Assembly: GCA_900767595.1 (NCBI GenBank)
Contig: CAAFZS010000017.1
Span: 1-49,354 of the forward strand
Direction: 5' to 3'
DNA from: Bacteroidales bacterium
GTDB taxonomy: Bacteria > Bacteroidota > Bacteroidia > Bacteroidales > Paludibacteraceae
Length of the DNA: 49,354 bases
A program made the translations under genes and the position numbers. Below the pieces are notes generated by a model, which was not told where the DNA came from, did no database searches, and was given only the letters and a program-made list of their open reading frames with translations. Position 1 is the stretch's first letter, and every line of letters starts with the position of its first letter. Below, in pieces: positions 15,294 to 25,063 of the stretch.

Positions 15294-15761
15294 TTATTCT
15301 AATGTTATTTGACGATCTCCGGTCTCAAGCACTTTGATTGTGAGCGACACCACATTTTCTGGCAACAAGGGATCTATCATCTCGGGCCATTCGATAAAAC
15401 AATAGTTGCCGGAATAAATATATTCCTCAGCTCCAAAGTCTCTTGCCTCTCTTACATCCTTCAACCGATAGCAGTCAAAGTGATATATCTCATTACCATA
15501 CCGAGCGGCGGCCTCGCCGTTAAGTTCATACACATTCACAATAGCAAAGGTGGGACTGTTCACCACATCCTGCGTTCCCATCGTCTGACACAGATATTTG
15601 AGAAGCGTGGTCTTACCAGCCCCCATACTACCATAAAACGCAAAGACGCGACGATTACCAACCTCATCAAGTAACTGTAAGACAGGAACTCTTTGTCCTT
15701 GCTTATCATAGAGCAAGAGGTTGTCAAAGGAATCTTTTTTTAACAGATAAGTTGTCAACAT
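15294..15761 (-). CDS. tsaE: tRNA threonylcarbamoyladenosine synthesis ATPase TsaE
   Basis: 155 aa. P-loop GSMGAGKTTLLKYL at about residues 44-57, followed by NSPTFAIVNVY, HFDCYRLKD and FIEWPEM, which together are diagnostic of TsaE. With TsaB, TsaC and TsaD it forms t6A at position 37 of ANN-decoding tRNAs; the partners are outside this window. Slightly longer N-terminus than E. coli TsaE. Confidence 0.92.
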   Translation of the reverse strand: MLTTYLLKKDSFDNLLLYDKQGQRVPVLQLLDEVGNRRVFAFYGSMGAGKTTLLKYLCQTMGTQDVVNSPTFAIVNVYELNGEAAARYGNEIYHFDCYRLKDVREARDFGAEEYIYSGNYCFIEWPEMIDPLLPENVVSLTIKVLETGDRQITLE

Positions 15762-15780
15762 AATTACAAATATTCAATTC

Positions 15781-17598
15781 TCAAAGGGATAAATTTGACT
15801 GTATTTGTTCGTAAATCACTGATCCATAGTTTTTTCCAAGCAATTGTATCCACTCTTCCAAACTTGCCGTTCCAGCTCGCTTAAAACTACCGAAATGAGC
15901 CAGTATTTTTTGCTTTCTAACAGGTCCAACTCCTTGAATATCATCAAGTTGGCTATGTATTTGGGCGGTACTGCGTTTCTTTTTATGGAAGGAAATGGCA
16001 AAACGGTGTACCTCGTCTTGTATTTGTACCATCAATCGGAACAGTTCGCTTGAGACGGGAAGCATAAACTCTTGTGGAGGGAATCCGTAAAGAAGAGTTT
16101 GTGTACGGTGATGTTCATCCTTCTTCAAACCGGCAATAGGAATATGTAATCCTAATTGATCTTCTATCACCTCCCGGATGGCATGCATTTGTCCCAAACC
16201 GCCATCGGCAATGATTAAGTCCGGAAAAGTTCCGTTTTCATCGATAATATCTTGATATCTACGGCGGACTATCTCCCGCATTGAAGCATAATCGTCTGCA
16301 CCGCGAACGGTTTGAATATTAAAGCGTTTATAATCAGACTTGGACGGGCGGGCTTTCTTGAAGGTTACACAACAACCGACAGCATTTGTTCCCTGAATGT
16401 TAGAGTTGTCGAAACTATCGATGAAAACAGGAAGACTTGGCAGGTGTAACAACGCTTGCAACTCCCCTAATATTCTCGCAGCTCGTTGATCCGGATTCAA
16501 CTTGTCGGCTTGCTTAAGAATGTCTTGTTTATACTGACTTACATTACGCATCGCAAGGTCCAAGAGTTTCTTTTTCTCTCCGGAAGTAGCGATATACAAA
16601 TGAAGAGTTTCATCGATTACATCGGGAATAAACGGGATTATAACATCCTTGCAAGTTGAACCAAAACGCTCTCGTAATTCCTGCATACCATAAGCTAACA
16701 TCTGTTCTCGAGTCTCTTCCATCTGACGCTTATACTCAATCGTTTGCCCTTGAACAACGCATCCATTATGAATATGTAGCATAGAAACAAACACACGATC
16801 TCCCTGCTCGTCATATCCGCAGACATCCAAATCTTTTATCGATGAATTCGTGATTATATTCTTGCTATTAAACTTTTCCAGAAGTTCTAATTTTTCTTTT
16901 ATCCTTTGTGCTTCTTCATACTGCATTTTGGCTGCATAGTCCATCATTTGGGCTTGCAAGTCTTTTGCTATATCATGAGCATCTCCCTTTATAATCTGCC
17001 TTGCTTGTTGTATCCACTGTTGATATAAAGCCGCTTCCGGCATCGCTTGGCATACACCACAACAGTTTTTCAGATGATATTTAAGGCATACCTTATAACG
17101 ACCTTTAGCTATTTTATCATCATCTATCGGCAGAGAGCAGGTGCGAATCGGATATAGTTTGTGAATTAACTCTAACACCAAGTCTAATGTACCGCCAAAA
17201 CCGAAAGGACCATAATACTCTCCCTGTTTTTTCTGTATTTGACGGGTCTTAAAGATCCGCGGATAAGGTTCTTTTGTGATACAAATACTTGGATACGACT
17301 TTCCGTCTTTAAGAAGGATATTATAGCGCGGTTGATATTGCTTAATAAGGTTGTTTTCCAACAAGAAAGCATCCTGTTCGCTATTTACAACCACATATTT
17401 AATATCCTCTATATGACGAACCAGTTGGGTGGTCTTATAACGGTCCTGTTCTTTTCGGAAATAACTGCTTACCCTGCGCTTCAGGTTTTTGGCCTTACCC
17501 ACATAAATCACCTTCCCGGAGGCATCAAAATACTGATATACCCCCGGTTCTTCCGGCAGACGTTGCAAGATAGTGTTTATGTGAGCACTGTATTTCAT
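15781..17598 (-). CDS. uvrC: Excinuclease ABC subunit C
   Basis: 605 aa, full length. N-terminal GIY-YIG nuclease (GVYQYFDASGKVIYVGKAK) for the 3' incision, a UVR helical hairpin (KMQYEEAQRIKEKLELL) that binds UvrB, the RNase H-like nuclease with DSFDNSNIQG and LIIADGGLGQ for the 5' incision, and a terminal HhH pair (LDDIQGVGPVRKQKIL). Nucleotide excision repair. Its ATG overlaps the apt stop by four bases. Confidence 0.95.
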   Translation of the reverse strand: MKYSAHINTILQRLPEEPGVYQYFDASGKVIYVGKAKNLKRRVSSYFRKEQDRYKTTQLVRHIEDIKYVVVNSEQDAFLLENNLIKQYQPRYNILLKDGKSYPSICITKEPYPRIFKTRQIQKKQGEYYGPFGFGGTLDLVLELIHKLYPIRTCSLPIDDDKIAKGRYKVCLKYHLKNCCGVCQAMPEAALYQQWIQQARQIIKGDAHDIAKDLQAQMMDYAAKMQYEEAQRIKEKLELLEKFNSKNIITNSSIKDLDVCGYDEQGDRVFVSMLHIHNGCVVQGQTIEYKRQMEETREQMLAYGMQELRERFGSTCKDVIIPFIPDVIDETLHLYIATSGEKKKLLDLAMRNVSQYKQDILKQADKLNPDQRAARILGELQALLHLPSLPVFIDSFDNSNIQGTNAVGCCVTFKKARPSKSDYKRFNIQTVRGADDYASMREIVRRRYQDIIDENGTFPDLIIADGGLGQMHAIREVIEDQLGLHIPIAGLKKDEHHRTQTLLYGFPPQEFMLPVSSELFRLMVQIQDEVHRFAISFHKKKRSTAQIHSQLDDIQGVGPVRKQKILAHFGSFKRAGTASLEEWIQLLGKNYGSVIYEQIQSNLSL

Positions 17599-18125
17599 TT
17601 ATCCGGGAAATGTATCAAACTGGTCACCTCTACCCCATCAAGGACTTTTCTTCCTTCTAATCCATCCAATTCAACCACAAAATTAACGTAGATTTTTTTC
17701 ACATTAAAACGCTTTACTAACGCTACCGCAGCCGCCATTGTACCTCCCGTAGCCAACAAATCGTCGTGAATCAACACCACATCATTCTCTGTCAACGCAT
17801 CTTTATGAATTTGAATACGATCTACACCATATTCCTTTTGATATGTCTGTTCCACCACCTCTGCCGGCAGTTTCCCCGGCTTGCGCACAGGAACAAATCC
17901 TGCACCCAGCTCAACAGCTACCGCGGGAGCAAAAATAAACCCTCGGGATTCTATGCCAAGCACCTTAGTAATGCCTTTATCCGCATATAATTTAACAATT
18001 TCCTGTTTAGCCCATTTCAAGCAAGACGCATCACGCAGTGTTGTCGTCAAATCCTTAAATTGTATTCCCGGAACAGGAAAATCGGGAATGTTACGAATTG
18101 TTTGTTTTACTTGTTCTGTTGTCAT
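17595..18125 (-). CDS. apt: Adenine phosphoribosyltransferase
   Basis: 176 aa. Converts adenine and PRPP to AMP in purine salvage. DFPVPGIQFKDLTTTL near the N-terminus, GIESRGFIFA, and the PRPP-binding loop VVLIHDDLLATGGTM are diagnostic. Encoded between mnmG and uvrC in the long minus-strand string. The 44-base gap upstream of it, the widest gap in that string, contains a parS-like palindrome. Confidence 0.95.
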   Translation of the reverse strand: MTTEQVKQTIRNIPDFPVPGIQFKDLTTTLRDASCLKWAKQEIVKLYADKGITKVLGIESRGFIFAPAVAVELGAGFVPVRKPGKLPAEVVEQTYQKEYGVDRIQIHKDALTENDVVLIHDDLLATGGTMAAAVALVKRFNVKKIYVNFVVELDGLEGRKVLDGVEVTSLIHFPDK

Positions 18126-18153
18126 AATATTATAAATTAGTTAGTTACACAAT

Positions 18154-18169
18154 TGTTCCACGTGGAACA
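18154..18169. promoter_or_regulatory. parS: parS-like centromere site
   Basis: TGTTCCACGTGGAACA is a perfect 16-base palindrome matching the ParB-binding consensus TGTTnCACGTGnAACA at every fixed position. It lies in the mnmG-apt gap, ending one base before the mnmG stop codon. ParB-parS sites cluster near replication origins, so this suggests an origin-proximal location. No parA, parB or dnaA is in the window. Confidence 0.82.
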
Positions 18170-20044
18170 TCACCTTCCCATAAGTACTAACAACACACTT
18201 ATGTCGTTGGGACTCACACCGGGAATACGAGCCGCGTCTCCAATAGTTGCCGGTCGAATGCGATTAAGTTTCTGTCTCGCTTCCGTGGACAAGGACTGCA
18301 AGCTGTCATAGTCAAATTCAGCGGGAATATGAATCTGCTCCAAACGCTGAAGTTTTTCCGCTACCATTTCTTCCCTATGAATATAGCCTTCATATTTAAT
18401 ATTAATTTCTACCGCCTCCACAATCTCCTCTCTTAGTTCCGATATTTGCGCCAACCGTTCTGCCACATTCGGCAAAACATCTGCTAATTCTTGAATAGTT
18501 ATTTGTGGGCGCAAGAGTAAATCGGTTAGTTTACAGCCGTGTTGCAACGGACTGATTCCCTGTTGAGTCAACCATCCGTTAATTGCAGCCGGTTTAATCG
18601 ATGTTGCGTTAAAATAGGAGGTCAGGTCTTGTATGGCTTCTTTTTTTGTTTTATATAAGTTGTATCGGACAGCATCAACAGCACCAATAGCATACCCCTT
18701 CTCTGTCAAACGGGCATCGGCATTGTCTTGTCGCAATAAAATACGATGTTCGGCACGCGAGGTAAACATTCGATAAGGTTCATCCACCCCTTTATTAACC
18801 AAATCATCTATAAGAACACCTATATAACTCTCATCACGCCCTAAAACAAGGGGAGTTCCTCCAAATACGTTAATATGGGCATTGACACCCGCTACCAATC
18901 CTTGACCGGCAGCCTCTTCATAACCTGTAGTTCCGTTAATTTGACCGGCAAAAAAGAGATTATGAATACGTTTGGTCTCTAATGTGTGATGAAGTTGTGT
19001 CGGGTCGAAGAAATCGTATTCTATGGCATATCCCGGGCGATAGAAAACCACATTCTCTAACCCAGGGATGGTTTTCATTGCCGCCATTTGTACTTGCCAA
19101 GGCAAACTGCTACTAAAACCATTTACATAATATTCATTACTGTCTACACCTTCGGGTTCCAAGAAGATTTGGTGCGCCTGCTTGTCGGCAAAGGTAACAA
19201 TCTTAGTCTCAATACTCGGACAATAACGAGGCCCGATGCTTTTAATCTGACCATTATATAAAGGAGAATCTTTTAGTCCGGACCGAAGAACCTCATGAGT
19301 GGCTGGATTCGTATAGGTTATCCAACAACTCATTTGTTTGAGGCATCGACTAACAGAAGGAAGATAAGAGAAGTGGTGAAAATCGTCATCTCCGGGTTGC
19401 TCAACCATCTTCGAGAAATCAATGCTTCGCTTGTCTATTCGGGCCGGTGTCCCCGTTTTCATACGGTCACTGACAAAACCCATTTGAACCAACTGCTCTG
19501 TCAGTCCGTAAGACGCAGGTTCGCTAATACGACCACCTTTAATTTGGGCCTTACCAAAATGCAATAAGCCGTTTAGGAATGTTCCATTGGTAAGAATAAC
19601 CGCTTTGGCACCCATTTCTATGCCAAGAGAGGTTTTAACACCCTGAATGGTATTATCCTTGACAATCAGTTCCGTTACAACATCCTGCCATAATTGCAGG
19701 TTATCAATAGAGGTTAAAGTTTTTACCCACTCTTCAATAAACCGTTTACGGTCGCTTTGACTACGAGGACTCCACATAGCAGGACCCTTCGACCTGTTAA
19801 GCATACGGAATTGAATCGCAGAACGATCAGTCACTTGTGCCATTTTTCCGCCAAACGCATCTATCTCTCTGACTATCTGTCCTTTAGCTATTCCACCAAC
19901 AGCCGGATTGCAACTCATCTGGCCGATTTTATTCATATCCATGGTTATGAGAAGTGTTTTACTTCCCATTCGGGCAGAGGCACAAGCGGCTTCACATCCG
20001 GCATGTCCGGCACCAACTACAATGACATCATATGTAAAATCCAT
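18170..20044 (-). CDS. mnmG: tRNA uridine 5-carboxymethylaminomethyl modification enzyme MnmG (GidA)
   Basis: 624 aa. The N-terminal FAD-binding motif VVGAGHAGCEAA, the GGIAKGQIVREIDAFGG segment and the late INGTTGYEEAAGQGLVAGVNA block identify it. With MnmE it modifies U34 of tRNAs reading split codon boxes. C-terminal helical MnmE-binding region ends NDISVLLVLMGR. Starts four bases after yraN. In many genomes mnmG (gidA) marks the origin region, which agrees with the adjacent parS-like site. Confidence 0.96.
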   Translation of the reverse strand: MDFTYDVIVVGAGHAGCEAACASARMGSKTLLITMDMNKIGQMSCNPAVGGIAKGQIVREIDAFGGKMAQVTDRSAIQFRMLNRSKGPAMWSPRSQSDRKRFIEEWVKTLTSIDNLQLWQDVVTELIVKDNTIQGVKTSLGIEMGAKAVILTNGTFLNGLLHFGKAQIKGGRISEPASYGLTEQLVQMGFVSDRMKTGTPARIDKRSIDFSKMVEQPGDDDFHHFSYLPSVSRCLKQMSCWITYTNPATHEVLRSGLKDSPLYNGQIKSIGPRYCPSIETKIVTFADKQAHQIFLEPEGVDSNEYYVNGFSSSLPWQVQMAAMKTIPGLENVVFYRPGYAIEYDFFDPTQLHHTLETKRIHNLFFAGQINGTTGYEEAAGQGLVAGVNAHINVFGGTPLVLGRDESYIGVLIDDLVNKGVDEPYRMFTSRAEHRILLRQDNADARLTEKGYAIGAVDAVRYNLYKTKKEAIQDLTSYFNATSIKPAAINGWLTQQGISPLQHGCKLTDLLLRPQITIQELADVLPNVAERLAQISELREEIVEAVEINIKYEGYIHREEMVAEKLQRLEQIHIPAEFDYDSLQSLSTEARQKLNRIRPATIGDAARIPGVSPNDISVLLVLMGR

Positions 20045-20048
20045 AACC

Positions 20049-20489
20049 TTATTTAATAAAATGTCCTTTATGTTTCCATCTCATTTGTCCGTTAAAGCTA
20101 TTGGAGTGGATGGTTCTAACGCGAGGAACAAAAGCGTTTTCGATATGATTAATATACACAAACTCACCATTAACAGGGTTTATTTGTATTCCTATTACGT
20201 CAAAGCGGGGACTTTTTTCTATCTTGTGATACTTGATATAAGCATTGCCGGCGGCAATAATACGTCTTTTCTTGATTTCATCGGCATATTCTTCAGGTCG
20301 TACATTGCCGAATGTAGAGGTTCGGGTCTTAACTTCCACAAAGACAAGTTCGTTCGTATTCTCCGCAATGACATCCACCTCCAAGTGACCCATATGCCAA
20401 TTCGTTTCAAGGATCGTATATCCTTTCTCTTTCATTATCTGAGCGGCTTTATCTTCGCCTATTCTTCCTATGTTATTGTGGATAGCCAT
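20049..20489 (-). CDS. YraN family endonuclease-like protein
   Basis: 146 aa from M20489 (MAIHNNIGRIGEDKAAQIM); the longer frame only reads back into rodA. The fold is PD-(D/E)XK: GRIGEDKA, HLEVDVIAE and VFVEVKTRT give the D...ExK active site. YraN (UPF0102) proteins are predicted nucleases of uncertain role, often near uvr or RNase HII genes; here it is wedged between rodA (TAATG overlap) and mnmG. Confidence 0.88.
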   Translation of the reverse strand: MAIHNNIGRIGEDKAAQIMKEKGYTILETNWHMGHLEVDVIAENTNELVFVEVKTRTSTFGNVRPEEYADEIKKRRIIAAGNAYIKYHKIEKSPRFDVIGIQINPVNGEFVYINHIENAFVPRVRTIHSNSFNGQMRWKHKGHFIK

Positions 20490-21946
20490 TAGTGTAATTG
20501 ATCTACTCGAACCGCATCGAGTTTTAATAAAATAAACAATAGGATAGTGAACCCCCATAGCGAACTTCCGCCATAACTAAAGAAAGGCAGAGGAATACCG
20601 ATAACAGGTAACAATCCAAGAACCATACCGATATTGATAACCAAATGGAAGAGGAAAATACAGGCAACACAATAGGCATAAATTTGACTGAATTGATTCC
20701 GTTGCCGTTCTGCAATACGGATAATCCGGAGAATAAATCCCATATAAACCAACAACACAAGACAGGAACCGACAAACCCCCACTCCTCTCCTATCGTACA
20801 AAAAATAAAGTCTGTATCCTGTTCCGGCACATAGCGTAACTTGGTTTGTGTTCCCTGTAAAAACCCTTTGCCAAAGAGCCTTCCGGAGCCGATTGCAATA
20901 CGAGCTTGGTTCACATTATAACCCGCACCTGAAGGATCGTCGCGCATACCCAATAGTACTTCTATACGCGTCCGTTGGTGAGGTTTAAGAACTTTTTGGA
21001 ACACAAAATCGCTTGCTTGAATATATCCTATACTAAAAATAGTAAAAAGCATCACTAATAGTAGATTCCATCGACGATATCTAATAGCCAAATAGCCCAT
21101 ATATCCAACGAGGAGACCAAGGACAATAAGGGTGACAATATTCATGTTTACTTGAAACCATAGACAGAGGACACAAGCCACCACATAAACAAAAAGCACG
21201 CCCCCTAAAACAATCAAAGAAGAAACCGGCTTCCGATGAGTTTGGTGAATAAAATAGAAAACGATTGCCTCTAACATTAACCCACACGTAAATACACCAA
21301 CATTGCCGCTCCCTATTGGCAATGATGACTGTCCAAAACGTATCACTAAAATAAAGAACACCACCGCAACAGCACATATCCAAAGAACATATCCGCTCAT
21401 TCCTTTACGATAAAAGACAAGTAAAAAAGCAAGCATTACAAGGGCAGAACCTGTTTCACGTTGCAGAACCATAATAATAAAAGCCGGCACACCAATAAGA
21501 GCAAACAAAATAGCCCAATCGCGCCAAGAGCGCAATTTATAATCATATCGCCCCATAAATTTGGCTACTGCCAAAGCGGTTATCACTTTGGCAAATTCTG
21601 CAGGTTGCAAGCTAATCGGCCCTAAAGAAAGCCAGCTAAGAGATCCTTTCACATTATGTGCAAAAACGGGTGTGATAAGAAGTAGCACAATCATTGCAGC
21701 GTAGAGGACATAGGCCAGCATATCATAGGCTTTATCGTTAATGATAAGAATTGCACCACCCATAACAAGAGCGGTTAATATCCAGACAAATTGTTTACCC
21801 GCCCGAAGATTAAAGTCAAAAATACTCGTTTGGTCATAGTTATAACCGGCCGCATAGATATTAAGCCACCCGAACAGCACAAGGCCAAGAAACATAATGA
21901 CCGTAAGCCAATCAATATGTCTAACTATACTACCGCTTCTCGACAT
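20489..21946 (-). CDS. rodA: SEDS peptidoglycan glycosyltransferase RodA
   Basis: 485 aa polytopic membrane protein of the SEDS family. HNVKGSLSWLSLGPISLQPAEFAK, QRETGSAL, and the C-terminal GIPLPFFSYGGSS are diagnostic. RodA polymerises glycan strands for sidewall growth with its class B partner, here mrdA directly upstream. Longer than E. coli RodA (about 370 aa) because of an additional hydrophobic region between about residues 195 and 300, usual in Bacteroidota. Start overlaps mrdA by 17 bases. Confidence 0.93.
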   Translation of the reverse strand: MSRSGSIVRHIDWLTVIMFLGLVLFGWLNIYAAGYNYDQTSIFDFNLRAGKQFVWILTALVMGGAILIINDKAYDMLAYVLYAAMIVLLLITPVFAHNVKGSLSWLSLGPISLQPAEFAKVITALAVAKFMGRYDYKLRSWRDWAILFALIGVPAFIIMVLQRETGSALVMLAFLLVFYRKGMSGYVLWICAVAVVFFILVIRFGQSSLPIGSGNVGVFTCGLMLEAIVFYFIHQTHRKPVSSLIVLGGVLFVYVVACVLCLWFQVNMNIVTLIVLGLLVGYMGYLAIRYRRWNLLLVMLFTIFSIGYIQASDFVFQKVLKPHQRTRIEVLLGMRDDPSGAGYNVNQARIAIGSGRLFGKGFLQGTQTKLRYVPEQDTDFIFCTIGEEWGFVGSCLVLLVYMGFILRIIRIAERQRNQFSQIYAYCVACIFLFHLVINIGMVLGLLPVIGIPLPFFSYGGSSLWGFTILLFILLKLDAVRVDQLH

Positions 21947-23777
21947 TAGGATTAATTACTTTATCAACCATACGATTCAAAACATATTTTCTTTTCAGTT
22001 GCCCCGTACAATATTGTTCCATCATTAAACTCGCCATAGGAGCCGCCCAAGTAGCACCAAAACCCGCATTTTCCACCACAACAGCAACTGCAATTTTTGG
22101 CGATTCCATCGGAGCAAAACCTATAAAAATGGCATGATCTTCGCCATGGGGATTTTGTGCGGTACCTGTTTTTCCGCACATCTGCAAAGAATCTATATTA
22201 TACCATCGTCCCGTACCATTCGTCATTACGGCATGCATTCCCTGTTTGACAACATCAAAAAAGGTCTCGTCAATGGTTGTGCGATGTAAATGGGTTTTCA
22301 TAGAATCGGTTTTATTCAAATGAGGAGTGATATACCAGCCTTCATTGGCGATAATAGCCGCTTGATTGGCTAATTGAAGTGGTGTTACTAAAATCTCTCC
22401 TTGACCGATAGCCAAAGAACGAATGGTTATCGCCTTCCAACCTTTTTCACCGAACATTCTGTCATAAAACGCACGAGTGGGTATATAGCCGGAGGATTGT
22501 TCGCTGATATCCGTGTCTAAAAACGGTCCGCCTAATCCAAAACTAAGAACATCCTTTCGCCATAAGTCATAACGCTGCTTAAACGATTCATTGTTTACTC
22601 CATAGCCATCCGTTTGTAACATATCCCGAAAAGCACACCAAAAATAAGGATTACAACTCTGCTCTATCGCTTTTGTAAGGCTATTGGGAGAGCCATGGTG
22701 GTGAGTACACTTAATCGGTTGTCGTCCGGATGTTTCGGGACCATAGCAAGGATATTCCGTATGCAAAGTAATGCCTTTTTCTTGAAGACAAACGAGTGCC
22801 TGAATGGTTTTAAAGGTTGAACCCGGAGGATAAATAGCTTGTGTTGCCCGATTCATAATGGGTTTGGTTTCATCATTAGATAGGCGCATATAATTAGCGG
22901 ACCGTTCCTTCCCCACCAATTGTTTGGGATTCCAGTTGGGAGAAGAAACCAAAGCCAATATCTCACCCGTAGAGGGTTCGATAGCAACTATGCTCCCCAC
23001 TTTGCCCTGTAACATCCGCTCTGCCAATAATTGCAGTTGAATATCCAAGGTAAGTGTCAAGTTATCACCCGCCACGGAAGGTTCATCCATTCGCCCTTCT
23101 TGATAAGCCCCTTGTAATCTGCCTTTTGAATCGCGCATAAGAATATGCACACCTTTTTTCCCTCTTAATTGATATTCATATACACGCTCTATACCATCTC
23201 GACCCGAATAATCCCCGGATGTATAATAATCATCTTTTTCTATGTCCTGTGTATTCACCTCTCCCACGCTTCCCAACACATGAGACGCCGCATCATACGT
23301 ATAATCACGCAGTGTGCGTTTAGAGAGATAAACCCCCGGAAAACGATAGAGTTCTTCTTGTAGCGCAGCAATATCGGTTTTGTCCAATTGGGTAAGAAAA
23401 GGTTGTAAAGAATAGGGAGAATAACCTGTATTCTTCTTGCGGTTTTTGATATCGGCCATACGGGATTCAAAATCCTCTTTACTCAGCTGAAGGGTTGTAC
23501 AAAAAGATAATGTATCAAAATCTTTTCCCATCTCGCGTACAATAATATTCACATCGTAAATGGGTTGATTAAAAACAAGGAGTTGGCCATTGCGATCAAA
23601 AATTAGTCCGCGAGCCGGATAGATGGTTTGGCGAACCAAAGCATTACTATCCGCTTGCGATTTCGTGGATTGATCAATGACTTGTAGAACAAATAGGCGT
23701 ATAATGTAAACGACGACCACTAAAACAGTTAAGCCGCCTATTACATAACGCCGTTTGAAAAACTTATCTACTATCAT
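21930..23777 (-). CDS. mrdA: Penicillin-binding protein 2 (elongasome transpeptidase)
   Basis: 615 aa. One N-terminal membrane helix (VIGGLTVLVVVVYIIRLFVL), a pedestal domain containing RGLIFDRNGQLL, then the transpeptidase with SxxK (GSTFKTI), SxN (EQSCNPYF) and KTGTAQ motifs. Crosslinks sidewall peptidoglycan in complex with RodA. Its ATG comes directly after the mreD stop. The mreBCD-mrdA-rodA order is the classic rod-shape cluster. Confidence 0.95.
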   Translation of the reverse strand: MIVDKFFKRRYVIGGLTVLVVVVYIIRLFVLQVIDQSTKSQADSNALVRQTIYPARGLIFDRNGQLLVFNQPIYDVNIIVREMGKDFDTLSFCTTLQLSKEDFESRMADIKNRKKNTGYSPYSLQPFLTQLDKTDIAALQEELYRFPGVYLSKRTLRDYTYDAASHVLGSVGEVNTQDIEKDDYYTSGDYSGRDGIERVYEYQLRGKKGVHILMRDSKGRLQGAYQEGRMDEPSVAGDNLTLTLDIQLQLLAERMLQGKVGSIVAIEPSTGEILALVSSPNWNPKQLVGKERSANYMRLSNDETKPIMNRATQAIYPPGSTFKTIQALVCLQEKGITLHTEYPCYGPETSGRQPIKCTHHHGSPNSLTKAIEQSCNPYFWCAFRDMLQTDGYGVNNESFKQRYDLWRKDVLSFGLGGPFLDTDISEQSSGYIPTRAFYDRMFGEKGWKAITIRSLAIGQGEILVTPLQLANQAAIIANEGWYITPHLNKTDSMKTHLHRTTIDETFFDVVKQGMHAVMTNGTGRWYNIDSLQMCGKTGTAQNPHGEDHAIFIGFAPMESPKIAVAVVVENAGFGATWAAPMASLMMEQYCTGQLKRKYVLNRMVDKVINPNVEKR

Positions 23778-24269
23778 TTATTTACGTAGCGCGTCGTACC
23801 CTAAAACAAGCAACACACTCACGATTGAACTCACGACAGTTTGCAACAGAGTCCATCCTATATGGGAGAACCCCCATGCACTTAACATAAATACCACGAT
23901 ATGGTAGGTTGGAACCAATAATACCGTGTATTTAACAAACGCATTTGCGCCTATGGTTTGACGACTAATCTCGCCATTTAATCGTTCATATTCTAATACC
24001 AGATTGCGAATGAGCGGCCTACGCATGTACGTTAATAGGACGCATGAAGCCATATGTACTCCCAAAGAGTTGCAAGCGATATCCATAAGCAACCCGACAA
24101 AAGCCCCAATCAGCATATCCAGCCAAGAGGGCAGAGTGATAGGCATCATCATCAAAAAGAGGATAAAGATGAATGGACGGCACACACCAAAGAACTGTAT
24201 TTGATTAAATAACAGCACTTGAATAAGCATCACCACAATAAACCGTATCCATTCTTTATTCCATTTCAT
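23778..24269 (-). CDS. mreD: Rod-shape determining protein MreD
   Basis: About 163 aa from M24269 (MKWNKEWIRFIVV); the frame extends to 24299 but that would lengthen the overlap with mreC. Five or so hydrophobic segments, including FIFILFLMMMPITLPSWLDMLIGAFVGLLMDIA, and little else conserved, as usual for MreD. Inner-membrane linker of the elongasome. Identified partly by position between mreC and mrdA. Confidence 0.85.
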   Translation of the reverse strand: MKWNKEWIRFIVVMLIQVLLFNQIQFFGVCRPFIFILFLMMMPITLPSWLDMLIGAFVGLLMDIACNSLGVHMASCVLLTYMRRPLIRNLVLEYERLNGEISRQTIGANAFVKYTVLLVPTYHIVVFMLSAWGFSHIGWTLLQTVVSSIVSVLLVLGYDALRK

Positions 24270-25053
24270 CGGGTATTTCTTTATTTTGTTTATTATCAAT
24301 CACTTCCACATATTTGATTTTGCGGAAGTCTGTATATAATTTGACACGAACAGTGTAGTATGAATCCCCGGGCAGAAGGCTTGTTTCCTCCACTTGTCCG
24401 ACCGGCACACCTTCGGGGAAGGCAGATGTAAGCCCGCTGGTAACAATAGTGTCAGAAACACATACAGGAATATGAGCCGCCACATCTTGTAAAAACGCAT
24501 AATCCGGATTTCGTCCGGACCAATAAAGGGTTGCTAAATAGTCGTTCTTCAAAAAACGGCAAGACAGATTGGCTTCTACATGGATAATGGGAAGCACTAC
24601 AGAATAATGCTCGTTGGTTGTACAAACAATCCCCACGGCACCTTCTTGATTACGAACACCCATACCTTCGGCAACCCCATCGGCGGTTCCTTTATTAATG
24701 GTGAGATAATTGCGATCCCCTCCCGTAATAAAGCGAATAACCTTTGCCGGTATATAAGTAATCTGTTGAAGAGAATCTGATAACTGTCCATTGACCGAAT
24801 CCCCCCACCCTAAAGAAGCTCGTAATCGGGCGTTCTCCGCCACCAACTGTTCATTGACAGAACGTAAGGAAAAGTAGTCTTTTACAAAACTTATTTGTTC
24901 ATCTTGCCAAGCCAAAAAAGCATTGGACGAAGACAAGAACTTACTTTGTGGATACGTGTTATATCGGCCTATAAGCAAAAACGCAACAACTTCCAGAATC
25001 AAAAAGATAAGGAAGTTGCTATGTTTACCTATGAACTTCAATAAATTCTCCAC
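24256..25053 (-). CDS. mreC: Rod-shape determining protein MreC
   Basis: 265 aa. One N-terminal helix (NFLIFLILEVVAFLLIG), a coiled-coil stretch with VNEQLVAENARLRASLG, then the beta-rich periplasmic domain with ITGGDRNYLTINKGTADGVAEGMGV and GVPVGQVEE. Periplasmic scaffold that activates PBP2-RodA. Ten bases downstream of mreB. Confidence 0.92.
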   Translation of the reverse strand: MENLLKFIGKHSNFLIFLILEVVAFLLIGRYNTYPQSKFLSSSNAFLAWQDEQISFVKDYFSLRSVNEQLVAENARLRASLGWGDSVNGQLSDSLQQITYIPAKVIRFITGGDRNYLTINKGTADGVAEGMGVRNQEGAVGIVCTTNEHYSVVLPIIHVEANLSCRFLKNDYLATLYWSGRNPDYAFLQDVAAHIPVCVSDTIVTSGLTSAFPEGVPVGQVEETSLLPGDSYYTVRVKLYTDFRKIKYVEVIDNKQNKEIPDEME

Positions 25054-25063
25054 AACAGCCTAT

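Noticed and set aside
21449..21464. A second parS-like sequence (TGTTTCACG...) inside rodA
   Set aside because: Only the left half matches; the right half lacks the GTGnAACA arm, so it is a chance half-site.
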